Of a DNA stretch of 64,000 nt, positions 18,777 through 27,558 are shown one piece after another. A program made the position numbers and the translations under genes. Positions within the stretch are counted from its first letter, which is position 1. Every line of letters starts with the position of its first letter. Under the pieces are notes generated by a model that did no database searches, was not told the DNA's origin, and was given only the letters and a program-made list of their open reading frames with translations. Source of the stretch: Halorussus caseinilyticus (GTDB taxonomy: Archaea > Halobacteriota > Halobacteria > Halobacteriales > Haladaptataceae); assembly GCF_029338395.1 (NCBI RefSeq), contig NZ_CP119809.1, positions 1,302,001 through 1,366,000 of the forward strand. Reading direction: 5' to 3'.

Positions 18777-19313
18777 ATGTCACTCGCCGAACAGACCCGT
18801 GAAGCGGCACGGCGTCGGCCCTTCCTCGTGGCCGCGCTCCGGGCGGGCGTCGTCAACTACACCGCGGCGGCGCGATTTCTCTCCGAGGAGGTCGAGGGCG
18901 ACACGGAGTCGATTGCCACCGCGCTCCGGCGGTTCGCCGAGTCGCTTCCCGACCGCGAAACCGACGCGCGGGACGCGCGGGTCTCGATGCGGAGCGGACT
19001 GGGAGAAGTGGCCGATGCGGACGGCGCGGAAGACGCGAACGACGCCGACCCCCTGCTCGCGGTCGGCGGGACCGCGCTCGCGCCCGGCGCGGGGTCGCTC
19101 ACGGGCGTCCTCGCGTCGGGCGACGTGGACGCGCTGACGCTCGCGCACGCGCTCGCTCGCCTGCACGCGGCGGGCGTGGAGGTCCGGGCGGCGGGGGTCG
19201 CCGACGGCGCGCTACTGGTCGCCGTAGAGCGCCGCGACGGACCGGACGCGGTTCGGGTCGTGGAGGACGCGGTAGAGCGGGTGCCCGAGACGGCCACTCC
19301 CGACGCCCGGTAA
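18777..19313 (+). CDS. conserved haloarchaeal protein upstream of cysS (DUF7523-like)
   Basis: 178 residues, starting MSLAEQTREAARRRPFLVAA at 18777 (an upstream ATG at 18750 is less likely). The N-terminal half looks like a helical wHTH-like region (LRAGVVNYTAAARFL...ALRRFAESL). The C-terminal half, with VEVRAAGVADGALLVAVERRDG, is like a small alpha/beta regulatory fold. It is on the same strand as cysS with a 58-base gap and may share its promoter. Function is unknown. Confidence 0.68.
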   Translation: MSLAEQTREAARRRPFLVAALRAGVVNYTAAARFLSEEVEGDTESIATALRRFAESLPDRETDARDARVSMRSGLGEVADADGAEDANDADPLLAVGGTALAPGAGSLTGVLASGDVDALTLAHALARLHAAGVEVRAAGVADGALLVAVERRDGPDAVRVVEDAVERVPETATPDAR

Positions 19314-19371
19314 TCGGCGCGTAGTGCGCCTACCGACGCTTTAAAACGGTCGCTCTGGCTACTAGTCGCCA

Positions 19372-20820
19372 ATGACGCTCCAAGTGACGAACACTCTCAC
19401 AGGTGAGCAGGAACCGTTCGAACCCCAAGACCCCGACTCCGTACTTCTCTACTACTGCGGACTGACGGTCTCGGACTTCGCGCACCTCGGGCACGCCCGG
19501 TCGTGGGTCCACGTGGACGTGATGCACCGATGGCTAGACCACCTCGGCTACGACGTGCGCCACGTCGAGAACTTCACCGACGTGAACGAGAAAATCGTCG
19601 CGCGCGTCGGCGAGGACGAACTCGGCGAGAGCGAAGACGAGGTGGCCCGCCACTTCGTCTCGGAGGTCATCGCGGACATGCGCTCGCTCAACCTCAAGCG
19701 CGCGGAGGTCTACCCCCGCGTGAGCGAACACGTCCCCGAAATCGTCGACCTCGTGGAGACGCTGGTCGAGAAGGGCTACGCCTACGAGTCCAACGGGTCG
19801 GTCTACTTCGACGTGACGGAGTTCGAGGACTACGGCAAACTCTCGAACCAGAAAGTCGAGGAGATGGAGGCCCAAGGCGAGGAAGACGAACGCTCGGAGA
19901 AGCGCAACCCCGCCGACTTCGCGCTCTGGAAGGCTGGCAAGGCCCACCCCGACGACGCCGAGTCGGGCGGCCAGACGTGGGAGTCGCCGTGGGGCGAGGG
20001 TCGTCCGGGATGGCACATCGAATGCTCGGCGATGAGCATGACCCACCTCGGCGAGACGCTGGACCTCCACGTCGGCGGGCAGGACCTCGTGTTCCCCCAC
20101 CACGAGAACGAAATCGCCCAGAGCGAGGCCGCCACCGGCGAGCAGTTCGTCAACTACTGGCTCCACGTCCGCCTGCTGGAGACCGGCGGCGAGAAGATGT
20201 CGTCCAGCCTCCAGAACTACTTCACGGTCCGGAACGCGGTCTCCGAGTTCGGTTCCGACGCAATCCGGATGTTCCTGCTCTCGACGGCGTACAACAACCG
20301 CCAGACCTACAGCGAGGAGACGCTGGCCGAGGCGGTCGAACGCTGGGAGCGACTGGAACGAGGCTACGACCGAGCGGTCGAAGCCGTGGACGGCACCGAG
20401 GCCCGAACGAAGGTCGAGGACGCCGACCTCCGGGAGGCGGTGGACGCGACCCGCGAGGAGTTCGAGACAGCGATGAACGACGACTTCAACACCCGCGAGG
20501 CCATCACCGCGCTCCTCGAACTCGTCAGCGCGGTCAACAAGCACGTCGGCGACCGCGAGGAGTACGACTACCGGGCGCTCCGGGAGGCCGTCGAGACCTT
20601 CGAGGACTTGGGCGAGGGCGTCCTCGGGTTCGCGCTGGCGGGCGACGGCGAGGGCAACGTCGAACTACTGGAGGAAGTAGTCGAACTCGTCCTCGGGGTG
20701 CGCGAACAGGAACGAGAGTCCGGCAACTACGAACGCGCCGACGAACTCCGCGACGACCTCGAAGCGCTGGGCGTCGAGGTCCAAGACACCGACTCGGGAG
20801 TCGAGTTCCGACTGGAGTGA
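19372..20820 (+). CDS. cysS: cysteinyl-tRNA synthetase
   Basis: 482 residues, class I synthetase charging tRNA-Cys. The HIGH motif appears as HLGHAR (in DFAHLGHARSW) and the KMSKS motif as KMSSS (EKMSSSLQNYFTV). The zinc ligands are expected at YYCGL, HIECSAMS and the HHENE segment. The C-terminal DALR-like helical part (residues about 330-482) is present, so the protein is full length. A CysS rather than a SepRS/SepCysS route to Cys-tRNA is expected. Confidence 0.97.
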   Translation: MTLQVTNTLTGEQEPFEPQDPDSVLLYYCGLTVSDFAHLGHARSWVHVDVMHRWLDHLGYDVRHVENFTDVNEKIVARVGEDELGESEDEVARHFVSEVIADMRSLNLKRAEVYPRVSEHVPEIVDLVETLVEKGYAYESNGSVYFDVTEFEDYGKLSNQKVEEMEAQGEEDERSEKRNPADFALWKAGKAHPDDAESGGQTWESPWGEGRPGWHIECSAMSMTHLGETLDLHVGGQDLVFPHHENEIAQSEAATGEQFVNYWLHVRLLETGGEKMSSSLQNYFTVRNAVSEFGSDAIRMFLLSTAYNNRQTYSEETLAEAVERWERLERGYDRAVEAVDGTEARTKVEDADLREAVDATREEFETAMNDDFNTREAITALLELVSAVNKHVGDREEYDYRALREAVETFEDLGEGVLGFALAGDGEGNVELLEEVVELVLGVREQERESGNYERADELRDDLEALGVEVQDTDSGVEFRLE

Positions 20821-20832
20821 GCGCCCGCCCGA

Positions 20833-21942
20833 CTACTCGTCGGTGGGTCGGCGGAATCGCAGGACGAACGCGGTCCCGCGCGGTTCGTTGTCCGCCACGG
20901 TCACGCTCCCGCCGTAGCGGTCCACGAGCGTCCCGACCAAGTGGAGACCCAACCCGTGGGTGCCTCGCTCGGTGGCTTCGAAGAGGTCTTCTCGCTCCTC
21001 GTCGGGGATGCCGGGTCCGTCGTCGGCGATGCGGACCCGAACCTCGCCTTCGCGGGTCTCGGCTTCGACGGTGACTTGCGGGGTCTCGGTGTCGTTGTGT
21101 TCGACGGCGTTGCTCAGCAGGTTCTCGAAGACGTTCGAGACGAGCGAGTCGGCCCGAATCCGGAGACCCTCCGGGACGGAGGCGTCGAACTCGGCGTCCG
21201 GGTGGGTCTGGCGGGCCGAGGCGAGTTCCTCTCGGAGTACCTCGGTGAGGTCCACGGGCGTCAACTCGGGTTCGGTCGTGCGGGCGTCGATGAGCAGTCC
21301 GACGTTCTCGACCAGTTCGATGATGGCTCGACTCCGGTTCTGAATCGTGTCGAGGTGTCGCGGTTCGGTCCCGTCGCCTTGGTCTTCGAGGAGTTGGGCG
21401 TAGCCGAGGATGACGTTCGCGCCGTTCAGCACGTCGTGGCGCAGGAGGTTGTTCAGAAACGAGAGGGTCTGGCGCTCTCGCTCGGCGGTCCGGGCGGCGG
21501 TCTTGGCGCGTTGGGCCTCCCGGACGTTCTCGATGAGGCGGGCGTCCCGGATGCCGAGCAACGCGCCGCCGATGCCCCCGACCGACGAGGCAAGACCGAA
21601 CGAGAAGAACCGCTCGCCGATTTCGATGCCGGGGTAGAGTATCAACAGGAGCGTCAGCAAGTCGAACGCGAGGACGCCGCTGATGGTGTGGCGAGCGACC
21701 AGCGGGTAGTGGTCCGAGGCGATGTCGCCCATGAGGACCGAGTAGCCGAGGTACGCGAGGACCGCCCCCGGAACAACCAACAGCACGAACCCGGACGGCG
21801 GGAGGTCCGACTCGACCGGACCCAACGCAACGAGAAGGAGGTAGGAACTCGGAATAGCGACGAGGACGACACCGACGAGGAAGACGACCCATCGGTACCG
21901 CGACTTCCGAAGAGAGACAGCAGATACTGACGGAAGGGGCAT
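20833..21942 (-). CDS. membrane-bound histidine kinase
   Basis: 369 residues from the ATG at 21942; a much longer open frame upstream is not coding. Residues 15-130 contain four hydrophobic helices with short loops and no large sensor domain. The H-box is NNLLRHDVLNG, with the phosphoacceptor probably His169. The N-box is NLLSNAVEHND and the ATP-lid motifs are IADDGPGIPDEE and HGLGLHLV. This is the common haloarchaeal orphan kinase design; no response regulator is adjacent. It is convergent with cysS (12-base gap). Confidence 0.88.
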   Translation of the reverse strand: MPLPSVSAVSLRKSRYRWVVFLVGVVLVAIPSSYLLLVALGPVESDLPPSGFVLLVVPGAVLAYLGYSVLMGDIASDHYPLVARHTISGVLAFDLLTLLLILYPGIEIGERFFSFGLASSVGGIGGALLGIRDARLIENVREAQRAKTAARTAERERQTLSFLNNLLRHDVLNGANVILGYAQLLEDQGDGTEPRHLDTIQNRSRAIIELVENVGLLIDARTTEPELTPVDLTEVLREELASARQTHPDAEFDASVPEGLRIRADSLVSNVFENLLSNAVEHNDTETPQVTVEAETREGEVRVRIADDGPGIPDEEREDLFEATERGTHGLGLHLVGTLVDRYGGSVTVADNEPRGTAFVLRFRRPTDE

Positions 21943-22089
21943 ATGCTGGATATGTAAAACCACTCGTATACCTCCACCGATTATATCAATTGATAATACT
22001 GTACGGTACTCGGCGGCACTCGCTCGGAGGACGGGACCGAGACGGAGCCACTGGGTTGATAATCTCGGACTGTCTACCCCGCCAGTACC

Positions 22090-22728
22090 ATGACACGCAG
22101 CGCAGTCGCTGGCGTCTTGGTCGCCGCGCTGGTTCTCGCCAGCGGATGTACCGGCGTTCTCTCGGGACCGGTCACGTTCGCCGCGTCCGAGGCGACGGTC
22201 GGCGACGCCGCCCTCCAAGAGACCGGATACGAACACAACAGCACCGAGAAGATGGAAGTCTCGCGGACCTTCTCGGCGGCCGGTCAGAGCAAGGAAGTCG
22301 AAGTGACCAACTGGATTTCGGAGTACCACCAGCGAGTCGGATTGCCGGGGGTCGGCGACCAGAAGGTCGCCGTCTTCGCTACCTTCGCCAGTCCGAAGGT
22401 GGAAGTCCTCGGAAAGTCGTTCAACCCTCTCGGGAAGTACGACAACCGGCAACTCGCCGAGCAGTTCACTTCGCAGTTGAAGAGCGTCGAGGACGTTCGG
22501 AAGGTGAGCACGCAGAACCGCACGATGCTCGGGAAGACGACCGAAGTGACGAAGTTTGAGGCGACGGTGACGACGGCCACCGGCATCCAGTTCGACGCCG
22601 CCGTCCACGTCACGAAGGTCGAACACGAGGGCGACTACGTAATCGCGCTCGCGGTCTACCCCCAGAAGCTCCCCGGACAGGAAGAGAAGGTTTATCGCCT
22701 CCTCCGCGGCGTCGAACACGGCGAGTAG
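22090..22728 (+). CDS. lipoprotein, DUF6517-like
   Basis: 212 residues with a lipoprotein signal: a hydrophobic N-terminus ending at VLASGCTG, with lipidation expected at Cys20. The mature domain is rich in beta strands (KEVEVTNWISEYHQ, VAVFATFASPKVEVLG, AAVHVTKVEHEGDYVIALA), as in the haloarchaeal DUF6517 family. It is on the outer face of the membrane; function is unknown. It is divergent from the histidine kinase, so shared control is possible. Confidence 0.8.
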   Translation: MTRSAVAGVLVAALVLASGCTGVLSGPVTFAASEATVGDAALQETGYEHNSTEKMEVSRTFSAAGQSKEVEVTNWISEYHQRVGLPGVGDQKVAVFATFASPKVEVLGKSFNPLGKYDNRQLAEQFTSQLKSVEDVRKVSTQNRTMLGKTTEVTKFEATVTTATGIQFDAAVHVTKVEHEGDYVIALAVYPQKLPGQEEKVYRLLRGVEHGE

Positions 22729-22771
22729 CGTGCTTCTAATCCGGATTTTCCGACGACGAGCATCTGACTTC

Positions 22772-22972
22772 GGAGACGGCGCTTGGCCGACCAACCCACC
22801 GGCGACGACTCTCGGCCGACCAACCCACCGGCGACGACCGGCCGACCAACCGACGGGTACGCCCGCTGAATCAACCGACAAGGCGGGGGATTTCGAGACG
22901 TTCGTCACAGTGGTTCCCGCAGTCGTCACGGCTCAGTAAATGGTGCAGAGCGAACGAGAAACGACTTTCTCC
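22772..22972 (+). repeat. composite element copy 3 (stem-loop deleted)
   Basis: It follows the lipoprotein gene by about 45 bases and makes up most of a gap of about 320 bases. Three CGGCCGACCAACC units (one with a 3-base insert) are followed by ACAAGGCGGGGGATTTCGAGACGTTCG. The stem-loop is missing, as in copies 2 and 5. A degenerate second unit (GCAGAGCGAACGAG...GACTTTC) ends near 22972. The mini-ORF frame closes at a TAA (22937-22939). Confidence 0.75.
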
Positions 22973-23047
22973 GACGAAATCCCCTCTCGAACACGACTTC
23001 GAACGTATCCGACAACGCTTTTCTCGGTCGGGCGTGTCACCGAATGT

Positions 23048-23209
23048 ATGGATACGGCGCTGGTCGCCGGAGGCGCGCTCACGGCCGCGGGACTGGTCGG
23101 CTACGTCGCCGGTCTCACGTCGCCGTACCCCGGCCGGGCGTTCTCCGTGACGGGCGTGATGGTCGGCATCACCCTGCTGGCAATCGGCTACGGAGGTGAG
23201 TCGGCGTGA
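23048..23209 (+). CDS. 53-residue membrane protein upstream of corA
   Basis: Two hydrophobic helices (TALVAGGALTAAGLVGYVAG and VTGVMVGITLLAIGY) joined by a short loop with SPYPGRAF. The start MDTALV at 23048 is preferred to an ATG 108 bases upstream, which lies in repeat DNA. It ends 15 bases before corA on the same strand, so it is probably co-transcribed. It could be a small partner of the Mg transporter, but that rests on position only. Confidence 0.6.
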   Translation: MDTALVAGGALTAAGLVGYVAGLTSPYPGRAFSVTGVMVGITLLAIGYGGESA

Positions 23210-23224
23210 CGGAGGCGATTCGAC

Positions 23225-24205
23225 GTGACGATTGAAGCAGTGACCTACACTCCCGAGAGAACGACGACGTTCGAGGACCTCGGGGCGGCGCGCGGGGCGG
23301 ACGGGACGACGTGGGTCCGGGTGTCGGACGCGAGCGCCGCGGAGATGGAACAGGTCGCGGCGGCGTTCGACATCCACGCGCTCTCGGTCGAGGACGTTCG
23401 CAACGGCGTCCGACCCAAGACCGAGGAGTTCGAAGACCACACGTTCGTCCTGCTGAAGACGGCCGCACTGAGCCGCGGCGAGACCACGTTTCGGGAGGAG
23501 ATTCGAAAGCAGTCGGTCGGCTTCTTCGTCGGCGACGACTGGTTGGTCACGATGTCACCAGAGTCCGTCGAGGCGGTCGAACGCGTCTGGGAGATGGTCG
23601 TGCGCGAAGAGGGCCGCATCCTCCGACAGGGACCGGACTTCGCTACCTACCGAGTCACCGACGGTATCGTGGACGCCTACTTCGACGTGCTGGACCGCAT
23701 CGAAGACCAGATAGAACAGGTCGAAGAGGACGTGACGACCGCCACCGACATCGAGACGCTGGAGACCATCAACAACGTCCGGCGGGAGTTGCTCTCCTTT
23801 CGGAAACTGCTGTGGCCTTCGCGGGAGGCCATCGGCTACCTCGCGCGCGGCGACCCCGACCAGATTCGGGAGACGACCGAAAAGTACTATCGGGACGTGT
23901 ACGACCACCTCGTCCAACTCGTGGACCTGACCGAGACCTACCGCGATTTGGCGGGCGGCGCGCGCGACATCTACCTCAACTCGCTGTCGCTCTCGACCAA
24001 CGAAGTGATGAAGAAACTGACCGTCGTGGCGACCATCGTCCTGCCGCTGACGTTCGTCGTGGGCGTCTACGGCATGAACTTCTCGGGCGGGCCGTACAAC
24101 ATGCCGGAACTCGGGTGGACCTACGGCTACCCGGCGGTGATGGTCGGAATGCTCGCGGTGACGGTGGTTCTCGTCGCGTACTTCCGGGAGTCGGGATACG
24201 TCTGA
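23225..24205 (+). CDS. corA: CorA-type magnesium transporter
   Basis: 326 residues from a GTG start. The N-terminal cytoplasmic domain (1-230) and long helix are followed by two C-terminal membrane helices; the first ends in the YGMNF signature that defines the CorA selectivity filter. The final helix (AVMVGMLAVTVVLVAYF) is followed by a short tail, RESGYV. It functions as a homopentameric channel for Mg and possibly Co or Ni. Confidence 0.93.
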   Translation: MTIEAVTYTPERTTTFEDLGAARGADGTTWVRVSDASAAEMEQVAAAFDIHALSVEDVRNGVRPKTEEFEDHTFVLLKTAALSRGETTFREEIRKQSVGFFVGDDWLVTMSPESVEAVERVWEMVVREEGRILRQGPDFATYRVTDGIVDAYFDVLDRIEDQIEQVEEDVTTATDIETLETINNVRRELLSFRKLLWPSREAIGYLARGDPDQIRETTEKYYRDVYDHLVQLVDLTETYRDLAGGARDIYLNSLSLSTNEVMKKLTVVATIVLPLTFVVGVYGMNFSGGPYNMPELGWTYGYPAVMVGMLAVTVVLVAYFRESGYV

Positions 24206-24380
24206 AGGACGAAAGCGACACGTCTCTATGTTTGTTTCAAAAACAATTTCAATTGCTTTGGTTGTATACTGGCTCCTTTAGAAAAGATATATATTTCTAT
24301 CAGGAACCGAGAGAACAGCGGTGAGATGGCGACGACGGTGAACAGAGATGAACAACGACGGGAGTCCGAGTGACGGTAAA
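24206..24380. other. intergenic, AT-rich segment after corA
   Basis: It contains TTGTTTCAAAAACAA (a small inverted repeat at about 24232-24246) and an AT-rich region to about 24305, probably the end of the corA transcript. Otherwise nothing is recognisable. Confidence 0.4.
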
Positions 24381-24534
24381 GCTAGCTACGGGCTTGAGCC
24401 AACCAGAACCGCACGGCACCGCGCCGCGACCGCGGACCACACGCCTCCCCAACCGATTCGCTCACTCGCTCCGCTCCCGACGACCTCGCGCGAATGGGCG
24501 CGACACGCAAGCGGTCGCGCCCGCACGCGCCGGG
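24381..24534 (+). repeat. second intergenic repeat family, copy A
   Basis: It begins GCTAGCTACGGGCTTGAGCCAA and ends CGCACGCGCCGGG. It shares long identical blocks with 27292-27517 (GGGCTTGAGCCAA, CAGAACCGCAC, CCACACGCCTCCCCAACCGA, CGACGACCTCGCGCG). Near its 3' end a stem GGGCGCGAC / GTCGCGCCC can form. It lies between convergent genes (corA and an EamA transporter). The rest of the gap to 24710 holds nothing clear. Confidence 0.8.
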
Positions 24535-24710
24535 ACTGAAAGTTCGGAGAAGCACCGGACCAGAAGGGTCGGCGAAGCGCCGGTCACGAACGTTTAAACC
24601 AGAAGGCGGGACCAACTCGTCGCGGGCGTTTCGCGCGGTCGCTCGCGGGCCGGAGCGGACCGCCAGCCCGACTACCCGGAAACGGCTGAGCCAAGGCGTA
24701 CAGCCGAGAG

Positions 24711-25574
24711 TCACGACTCCGCACCGGTCTGGACCAACAGGACCCCGCCGAGGACGAGCGCACCCCCGACGACCGTCGCGGCCGTAATCGGTTCCCCCAG
24801 CACCGCCGCGCCGAGCAACAGCGTCACCACCGGTTCGACGGTACTCACGATGCTGGCCTCGCTCGCGCCGATTCGCCGGAGTCCGGCGAAGAACGCGAAG
24901 ATGGGGACCGCCGTAGCGACGACGGCGATAGCGGCGACTATCCCCCACTCGTAGCCGGTCGCTGGGGTCGAGAGCCGACCCGTCGCGGTGCCGAACACGA
25001 AAAACGACACCGCGGCGGCGGGGAGAACGTGGGCCGTGAGGACCTGCGGGTCCACCGTCGCCAGCGTCATCCGACTCGCGGTGATGTAGGCGGCGTACAC
25101 CACCGCGGCGGCGAGGACCACCGCGACCCCGCGCGGGTCCGCCCCGGCCGGGTCCGCGCCCGTCACGAGCGCCACGCCCGCGAGCGCGCCCCCGAGCGAC
25201 GCCACCGTCCGGCGGGTCACCGGTTCGCCGAGTCGCACCGCCGCCGCGCCGACGACGAACACCGGGTAGGTGTAGAGGACGATACCGACGAGTCCCGCGG
25301 TCATGAACGTCAGGCCCCAGAAGAAGAGACCGCTCATCGCCGCGTATCCCACCGCGCCGAGCGCGATTCCGGCCGCCAACGCGCGACCCCGAAGGGGGCG
25401 AAGGTCGCCGCGCGCGCCGAGGACGAGCCACACGACCAGCGTGGCGAGCAGGAACCGGAACGCCAGCACGGTCGGAATCGACAGTCCCGCGGCCGCGGCT
25501 AACTCCCCGAGTACCCCGAGCGTTCCGAATCCGGCGGCCGACACCAACACCAGCGCGAGACCGACGCGGTCCAT
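24711..25574 (-). CDS. EamA/DMT-family transporter
   Basis: 287 residues with ten hydrophobic helices arranged as two EamA repeats. The second repeat contains the typical end ASEASIVSTVEPVVTLLLGAAVLGEPITA. These carriers export or import small metabolites such as amino acids or nucleosides; the substrate cannot be read from the sequence. It is divergent from a second EamA gene with a 67-base gap, so the pair probably shares a control region. Confidence 0.88.
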   Translation of the reverse strand: MDRVGLALVLVSAAGFGTLGVLGELAAAAGLSIPTVLAFRFLLATLVVWLVLGARGDLRPLRGRALAAGIALGAVGYAAMSGLFFWGLTFMTAGLVGIVLYTYPVFVVGAAAVRLGEPVTRRTVASLGGALAGVALVTGADPAGADPRGVAVVLAAAVVYAAYITASRMTLATVDPQVLTAHVLPAAAVSFFVFGTATGRLSTPATGYEWGIVAAIAVVATAVPIFAFFAGLRRIGASEASIVSTVEPVVTLLLGAAVLGEPITAATVVGGALVLGGVLLVQTGAES

Positions 25575-25641
25575 GCGTCGGCTTTGGAGAGCGCACGTAA
25601 AACCGGTCCGACTAAACAGTCACCGTCCGACTTCCGGCACG

Positions 25642-26556
25642 ATGACGTGGTTGGTTACGCTCGAAGAGCGAATTCCCCCGATGGCCGCACTCATGGTCTC
25701 CGTCGTCGCCATCAGCACCAGCGCCATCCTCGTCCGGTTCAGCGACGCCCCGAGCGTCGTCAAGGCGCTGTATCGCGTGGTCTTCACCACGCTCCTGCTC
25801 GCGCCGTTCGCGGTCACGCGCTACCGCGAGGACCTCCGGATGCTGTCGGCCCGCGACGCCCTCGTCGCCGTCGTGACCGGGGTCGCGCTCGCGGCCCACT
25901 TCGCCACGTGGTTCGAGAGTCTGGAGTGGACCACCGTCGCCGCCAGCGTGACGCTCGTCCAGTCCCAACCGCTGTTCGTCGCGCTGGGCGCGGCGGTCCT
26001 GCTCGACGAGACCATCACCCGGCGGATGGTCGGCGGCATCCTCGTCGCCGTCGCGGGAATCGCGTTCATGTCGTTGGGCGGGTTCGTCTCGGGGGCCGTA
26101 CTCGCCGGAGCGCGCCCGCTCTACGGGAACGCCCTCGCGCTCGTCGGCGCGGTGATGGCCGCGGGCTACGTGCTTGCCGGTCGGTCGCTCCGCCAGCGAG
26201 TCGCGCTCGTCCCCTACGTCACCGTCGTCTACTCGGTGTGCGCAGTCGTCCTGCTCGGGGTCGCACTCGCCGACGGGACTACCGTCGCGCTCACGGCCTA
26301 CCCCCTCGAAGAGTGGCTACTCTTCGTCGGCATGGCGGTCGGTCCGGGAATCTTCGGTCACACGGTCATCAACTGGGCGCTGAAGTACGTCGAGTCGAGC
26401 GTCGTCAGCGTCACCTTGCTGGGCGAACCGGTCGGTTCGACCCTGCTGGCACTCGTCTTCCTCGCCGAGATACCCGACGCGTTCACCGTCGCTGGCGGCG
26501 CAGTCGTCCTCGCGGGTATCTACGTCACCGCGACGGGACGGCCGGGCGGCGCGTAG
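25642..26556 (+). CDS. EamA/DMT-family transporter
   Basis: 304 residues, ten helices in two EamA repeats. Typical segments are IVRFSDAPSVVKALYR-like at the first repeat (read as ILVRFSDAPSVVKALYR), LEWTTVAASVTLVQSQPLFVA, and ALKYVESSVVSVTLLGEPVG near the C-terminus. The ATG at 25642 follows the intergenic region shared with the divergent transporter. The two proteins differ enough that this is not a recent duplication. Confidence 0.88.
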   Translation: MTWLVTLEERIPPMAALMVSVVAISTSAILVRFSDAPSVVKALYRVVFTTLLLAPFAVTRYREDLRMLSARDALVAVVTGVALAAHFATWFESLEWTTVAASVTLVQSQPLFVALGAAVLLDETITRRMVGGILVAVAGIAFMSLGGFVSGAVLAGARPLYGNALALVGAVMAAGYVLAGRSLRQRVALVPYVTVVYSVCAVVLLGVALADGTTVALTAYPLEEWLLFVGMAVGPGIFGHTVINWALKYVESSVVSVTLLGEPVGSTLLALVFLAEIPDAFTVAGGAVVLAGIYVTATGRPGGA

Positions 26557-26625
26557 GGGCGCTTGCCGTCACAGTCTCCGGATAGACGACACGGTATTAT
26601 CACGATTCGGTCCGTCGCGGCCGGT

Positions 26626-27108
26626 ATGGGAAAAATCAACGAGGAATCACTCGATTGGTCAACCACCGAACGAGGCGAGGCGGAGTTTCGGCGAAAGCAG
26701 TTGGGGGACGCCGCGGGCGGCGAGGAACTCGGGTGCAGTCTGTACGAGATTCCGCCGGGCCGACGCTCGTGGCCGTACCACTACCACACCGGGAACGAGG
26801 AAGCGATGTACGTTCTCGCGGGCGAGGGAACGCTCCGACTCGGCGGCGAGACGACGACGCTGACCGAGGGCGACTACGTGGCGCTCCCCGCCGACGAGAG
26901 CAGTGCCCACCGCGTCGTCAACGACGGCGACGACACCCTGCGCTACCTGATGGTCTCCACGATGGACGACCCGGACGTGACCGTCTACCCCGACTCGGGG
27001 AAAGTCGGCGTGTTCGCCGGGTCGCCGCCGGGCGGACGCGGGCGTCGGAGCGTCCACGGCTACTACGACATCGACGACGACGTGGACTACTGGCGCGGAG
27101 AGGAATAG
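26626..27108 (+). CDS. cupin-domain protein
   Basis: 160 residues with one cupin barrel. The first cupin motif is WPYHYHTGNEEAMYVLAGEG (two His and a Glu as metal ligands) and the second is EGDYVALPADESSAHRVVND. The C-terminal part (KVGVFAGSPPGG...VHGYYDIDDDVDYWRG) matches a known cupin family with a carbohydrate-binding-like or regulatory role. A TATA-like GGTATTATC lies about 30 bases before the ATG. The metabolite or reaction is unknown. Confidence 0.85.
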   Translation: MGKINEESLDWSTTERGEAEFRRKQLGDAAGGEELGCSLYEIPPGRRSWPYHYHTGNEEAMYVLAGEGTLRLGGETTTLTEGDYVALPADESSAHRVVNDGDDTLRYLMVSTMDDPDVTVYPDSGKVGVFAGSPPGGRGRRSVHGYYDIDDDVDYWRGEE

Positions 27109-27291
27109 CTATCAAATTCTTAGAGAAACGTTTTCACGTCTTTCGCAACGGTCTGTAATTGTCACGTCCGCGTCGTGGTGACAGTCCGGAGCGGGGAATA
27201 GCTCGTCGTGATGGGGGTTTCCGGAACGCGAACGACTTTTCGGGGGCTTCGGTCGAGACGATACGTTACTGTGGACCGGGAAATCGAGAGA
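27109..27291. other. intergenic, after the cupin gene
   Basis: A short AT-rich stretch follows the stop (27113-27135, AAATTCTTAGAGAAACG), then unremarkable sequence up to repeat copy B. No gene or stable hairpin is evident. Confidence 0.4.
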
Positions 27292-27517
27292 GCTAGCTTC
27301 GGGCTTGAGCCAATCAGAACCGCACCGCACCGCGACCGCAGGCCACACGCCTCCCCAACCGATTGCGCGTCTCGGTCGTCACTCCCTTCGGTCGTTCCTC
27401 TCTGCGATGCTCATCCACCGGCAGACAACCCGCGTCTGCCGAGCAGTCGGCGCACAGCGCCGACGACCTCGCGCGGGTGGGCGCGGCCACTCGCGGGCCG
27501 CGCCCGCACGCGCCGGG
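27292..27517 (+). repeat. second intergenic repeat family, copy B
   Basis: Same ends and shared blocks as 24381-24534, but 72 bases longer because of an insertion in the middle (about 27366-27463). Its 3' stem is GGGCGCGGCC / GGCCGCGCCC, against GGGCGCGAC / GTCGCGCCC in copy A: an A-T pair replaced by G-C. Like copy A it lies between convergent genes, here the cupin gene and DNA ligase. Confidence 0.8.
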
Positions 27518-27558
27518 GTCGTTGTCCGACTCGGCGCGCGTTCACGCTGAAAACCCGG

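Noticed and set aside
20833-22929. 698-codon minus-strand frame as one long histidine kinase
   Set aside because: The part upstream of 21942 covers the lipoprotein gene and repeat copy 3 on the other strand; kinase domains begin only after 21942.
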